Part shown: positions 61,813 to 64,000 of the stretch, one piece after another | Layout of the letters: every line of letters starts with the position of its first letter | Position numbering within the stretch: position 1 is the stretch's first letter | DNA from: DASZUK01 sp963745595 | GTDB taxonomy: Bacteria; Actinomycetota; Acidimicrobiia; Acidimicrobiales; RAAP-2 | Length of the DNA: 64,000 nt | Assembly (NCBI GenBank): GCA_963745595.1 | Contig: CAVUYB010000010.1 | Location: 124,001-188,000 of the forward strand | Reading direction: 5' to 3' | Notes under the pieces: generated by a model | Databases searched by the model: none | Told to the model about the DNA's origin: nothing | What the model saw: only the letters and a program-made list of their open reading frames with translations | Program-made: the position numbers and the translations under genes

Positions 61813-63851
61813 GGCGTGACGACGACGAGCAGCTGGCCGGCGTCGACATGGTCGCCGGCGGCCACCGGGACGTCCCGGACGGTTCCCGGACCGGCCGCTC
61901 GCAGCGTGTGCTCCATCTTCATCGCCTCGAGCACGACGAGCGGCTGGTCGCGGTCGACGACATCGCCGACCGAGACGAGAACCTGGCCGACCGATCCGGG
62001 CAGCGGCGCCCGGCACGACGTTGCCGACGACGTCGCGTCGTCGGCGACGTCGTCGGGGACGGGGACGGCGAATGTCGACTGACCGTCGGCGGAGCTCACC
62101 GCGATCGTCCGGCCATGGTCGCGGACACGGTGCCGGACGACGACACCGTCGGCCGCCAGCGCGACCGTGCCGGTCGTCGGACCGGTGATCACGACGTCGG
62201 CCGAGACGTCGCGACCAAGCGGCCCGGCCCGGTCGTCGGGCCCCTCGACGACGACCGCGAGCCCACCGAGCGGCCAACTGACCGACACCGACAGTCCACC
62301 GCTCGACGCGGTCACGAAGCGGTCGCGGTGGAGGGCGCGGCCGACATTGCGCCAGCCGGACGGGGCGCCGGGGACGAGCGACCGGGCGGCCCGGCGGTGG
62401 TCGAGGTAGAGAGCGGCGGCGGCGGCGTGGCGCCGCTGGACGACCGGGTCGACGGCCGCGGCGACGACGTCGCGATGGGCGTCGAGGTAGTCGGTGCGCG
62501 TCCGGCCGGCGACGAAGTCGGCCTCGCCGAGGGCCGCGGCGAGCAGGTCGCGGTTCGTCTCGACGCCGTCGAGCTCGAGCCGGCTCCGCACGGCGGCCCG
62601 GAGGCGGCCGACCGCGGTGGCGCGGTCGTCGCCCCAGGCGAGGAGCTTGGCGACGAGGTTGTCGTACGCCGGACTGACCGCGCCGCCGGACTCGACGGCC
62701 GCATCGACGCGCACGCCGTCGCCATCCGGCCACCGGGCATGGACGACCCGGCCGGGGGCGGGGCGGTAGTCGTGGCGCGGCACCTCCGCGCACAGCCGGA
62801 CCTCGACCGCGTGGCCCGTCACCGTGATGTCGTCCTGGGTGAACGGCAGCGGCCGGCCGGCCGCCACCGCGAGCTGGAGGCCGACGAGGTCGACGCCGGT
62901 GACGAGCTCGGTCACGCCGTGCTCGACCTGCAGCCGCGTGTTCATCTCCAAGAACGCGCACTCGTCGTCGCTGACGACGAACTCGACCGTCCCGACGCCC
63001 TCGTAGGCGACGGCCTTCGCCGCGGCGACCGCGGCGTCCCACATCGTCCGGCGGACCGCGTCGGCGACGAGCGTGGCCGGCGCCTCCTCGATCACCTTCT
63101 GGTGGCGCCGCTGGACGGAGCAGTCGCGGTCGTAGAGATGAACGGTGTTCCCGTGCTGGTCGGCGACGACCTGCACCTCGACGTGGCGCGGCGCGACAAC
63201 GTACCGCTCGAGGAAGACCTCGTCGGAGCCGAACGCCGCGGCCGCCTCCCGCCGGGCCGCGGTGACCGCGTCGGAAAGCGCGGCCGGGCCGTCGACCAGC
63301 CGCATGCCGCGACCGCCGCCACCGGCCGACGCCTTGACGAGCAGCGGGTAGCCGACATCGTCGCCCAGCTCGGCCAGATCCCCGTCGGCGCCACTGCGCA
63401 CGACCCGGCTCGCCAGCACCGGCACGCCGGCCGCGGCGACCGCGGCCTTGGCCCGGACCTTGTGGCCCATCAGGGCGATCGCGGCCGGCGGCGGGCCGAC
63501 CCAGACGAGGCCGGCCGCGAGGCACGCGTCGGCGAAGCCCGCGTCCTCGGAGAGGAACCCGTAGCCCGGGTGGACCGCGTCGGCCCCTGCCGCGACGACG
63601 GCGGCGATGACGTTGGCCACGTCGAGGTACGTAGCGGCCGGCGGCCCGTCGCCGAGCGAGACGGCCCGGTCGGCCTCGGCGACGAACGGCGCGTCGCGGT
63701 CGTCGTCGGCGAAGACCGCGACGGTCTCGATGCCGAGCGACCGCGCCGCCCGGAAGACGCGGCGGGCGATCTCGCCGCGGTTGGCGACCGCGAGCCGGCG
63801 GATCGGGTGGGCCCCCGCCACCGACTTCGGCTCCGCCGACGGGGTGACCAT
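61809..63851 (-). CDS. Acyl-CoA carboxylase alpha subunit (biotin carboxylase + BCCP)
   Basis: A 680-residue two-part protein. The N-terminal biotin carboxylase has LAVANRGEIARRVFRAA, the ATP-grasp glycine loop SAGGGGRGM and MNTRLQVEHGVTELVTG (Gly replaces the usual Pro in VEHPVTE). The C-terminal biotinyl domain has LEAMKMEHTL with the biotin lysine at about residue 645. It carboxylates biotin for the adjacent carboxyltransferase. The substrate may be propionyl-, methylcrotonyl- or geranyl-CoA. ATG 63851 overlaps the upstream stop as TGATG. Confidence 0.92.
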   Translation of the reverse strand: MVTPSAEPKSVAGAHPIRRLAVANRGEIARRVFRAARSLGIETVAVFADDDRDAPFVAEADRAVSLGDGPPAATYLDVANVIAAVVAAGADAVHPGYGFLSEDAGFADACLAAGLVWVGPPPAAIALMGHKVRAKAAVAAAGVPVLASRVVRSGADGDLAELGDDVGYPLLVKASAGGGGRGMRLVDGPAALSDAVTAARREAAAAFGSDEVFLERYVVAPRHVEVQVVADQHGNTVHLYDRDCSVQRRHQKVIEEAPATLVADAVRRTMWDAAVAAAKAVAYEGVGTVEFVVSDDECAFLEMNTRLQVEHGVTELVTGVDLVGLQLAVAAGRPLPFTQDDITVTGHAVEVRLCAEVPRHDYRPAPGRVVHARWPDGDGVRVDAAVESGGAVSPAYDNLVAKLLAWGDDRATAVGRLRAAVRSRLELDGVETNRDLLAAALGEADFVAGRTRTDYLDAHRDVVAAAVDPVVQRRHAAAAALYLDHRRAARSLVPGAPSGWRNVGRALHRDRFVTASSGGLSVSVSWPLGGLAVVVEGPDDRAGPLGRDVSADVVITGPTTGTVALAADGVVVRHRVRDHGRTIAVSSADGQSTFAVPVPDDVADDATSSATSCRAPLPGSVGQVLVSVGDVVDRDQPLVVLEAMKMEHTLRAAGPGTVRDVPVAAGDHVDAGQLLVVVTP

Positions 63852-64000
63852 CAATGCCGGACGACCCCGAAGCGGGCCGTCCCCTCGACCGGGGCGGAGT
63901 GGACCGCGGTGAGCGCGATGGCGAGGACGGTCCGGGTGTCGCGCGGGTCGATCATCCCGTCGTCCCAGAGCCGACCGGTGGCGAACAGCGCGGTCGACTC
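63851..64000 (-). CDS. Acyl-CoA carboxylase beta subunit (C-terminus only)
   Basis: Only the last 49 residues are in the window: STALFATGRLWDDGMIDPRD, then TRTVLAIALTAVHSAPVEG, ending GVVRH. The A-x-GRLWDDG-IDPRDTR-VL pattern is the C-terminus of carboxyltransferases such as methylcrotonyl-/geranyl-CoA carboxylase beta. It continues beyond the right edge and is the first known gene of the operon. Confidence 0.85.
   Translation of the reverse strand, partial: ESTALFATGRLWDDGMIDPRDTRTVLAIALTAVHSAPVEGTARFGVVRH

Noticed and set aside
59917..63525. A 1202-codon open frame on the minus strand
   Set aside because: It is an Arg/Gly/Pro-rich shadow of the carboxylase gene that later joins the AtuA gene; only the AtuA part carries domain motifs. 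Long false frames are common at this GC content.

Overview
The window is very GC-rich, gene-dense DNA with many GTG starts and four-base ATGA/GTGA gene overlaps. It carries several F420-type genes (two LLM oxidoreductases and one PPOX protein), DrrAB-like export genes, two P450s, many short-chain dehydrogenases and acyl-CoA genes. This points to the chromosome of an actinomycete, possibly of the Acidimicrobiia; the class is my inference and no rRNA is present to settle it. There is one tRNA and no CRISPR array. No stretch over 300 bases lacks a gene; the longest gap is the 274-base regulatory region at 32988-33261.

Left part (1-19.3 kb): a truncated CYP124/125-like P450, a TetR regulator and an LLM oxidoreductase; a vapBC toxin-antitoxin pair; a DHA2-type exporter; a three-gene cassette of DNA methyltransferase, small protein and nuclease-like protein (5.2-8.1 kb); then housekeeping-like genes. 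The latter include an operon (11.1-15.5 kb) made of a nonapeptide-repeat protein, an RDD membrane protein, an unknown protein and three tandem YbjQ-like proteins. Enoyl-CoA hydratase, truncated haemoglobin, a sulfide:quinone-reductase-like flavoprotein, an F420 PPOX protein and a methyltransferase follow.

Middle part (19.4-46.7 kb): a tRNA-Gly and a transposase scrap mark the edge of a large catabolic block. It holds nine SDRs, three metal-type amidohydrolases, a P450, a complete branched-chain-amino-acid-type ABC importer, a metallo-beta-lactamase-fold hydrolase, VOC and EthD-like small barrels, a cyclase-family hydrolase, a D-2-hydroxyacid dehydrogenase, a xylose-isomerase-like protein, a DUF2889 protein, a thiolase-fold/DUF35 pair and a hotdog thioesterase. 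Five control regions contain palindromes close to ANCAAGNNCTTGNT, the motif I recall for the TetR repressor KstR2. These sites tie the divergent operons into one probable regulon whose repressor is not in the window. The substrate cannot be named; CoA-linked breakdown of a cyclic or branched acid is the best fit.

Right part (46.7-64 kb): an LLM oxidoreductase; an amidohydrolase-fold protein without the usual metal motifs; a two-subunit B12 mutase with isobutyryl-CoA-mutase specificity residues (icmA, icmB); a MarR regulator; a TetR regulator divergent from a DrrAB-like exporter; a flavoprotein divergent from a second MarR; a GNAT acetyltransferase; two membrane proteins; and an acyl-CoA carboxylase / AtuA-like operon running off the right edge.

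Quality warning: fourteen otherwise well-conserved genes are broken by one or more single-base frame changes (about 20 in all, mostly one extra base). In every case, undoing the inferred indels restores a length divisible by three. Residual sequencing indels are the simplest explanation, so the affected genes are annotated across the breaks.
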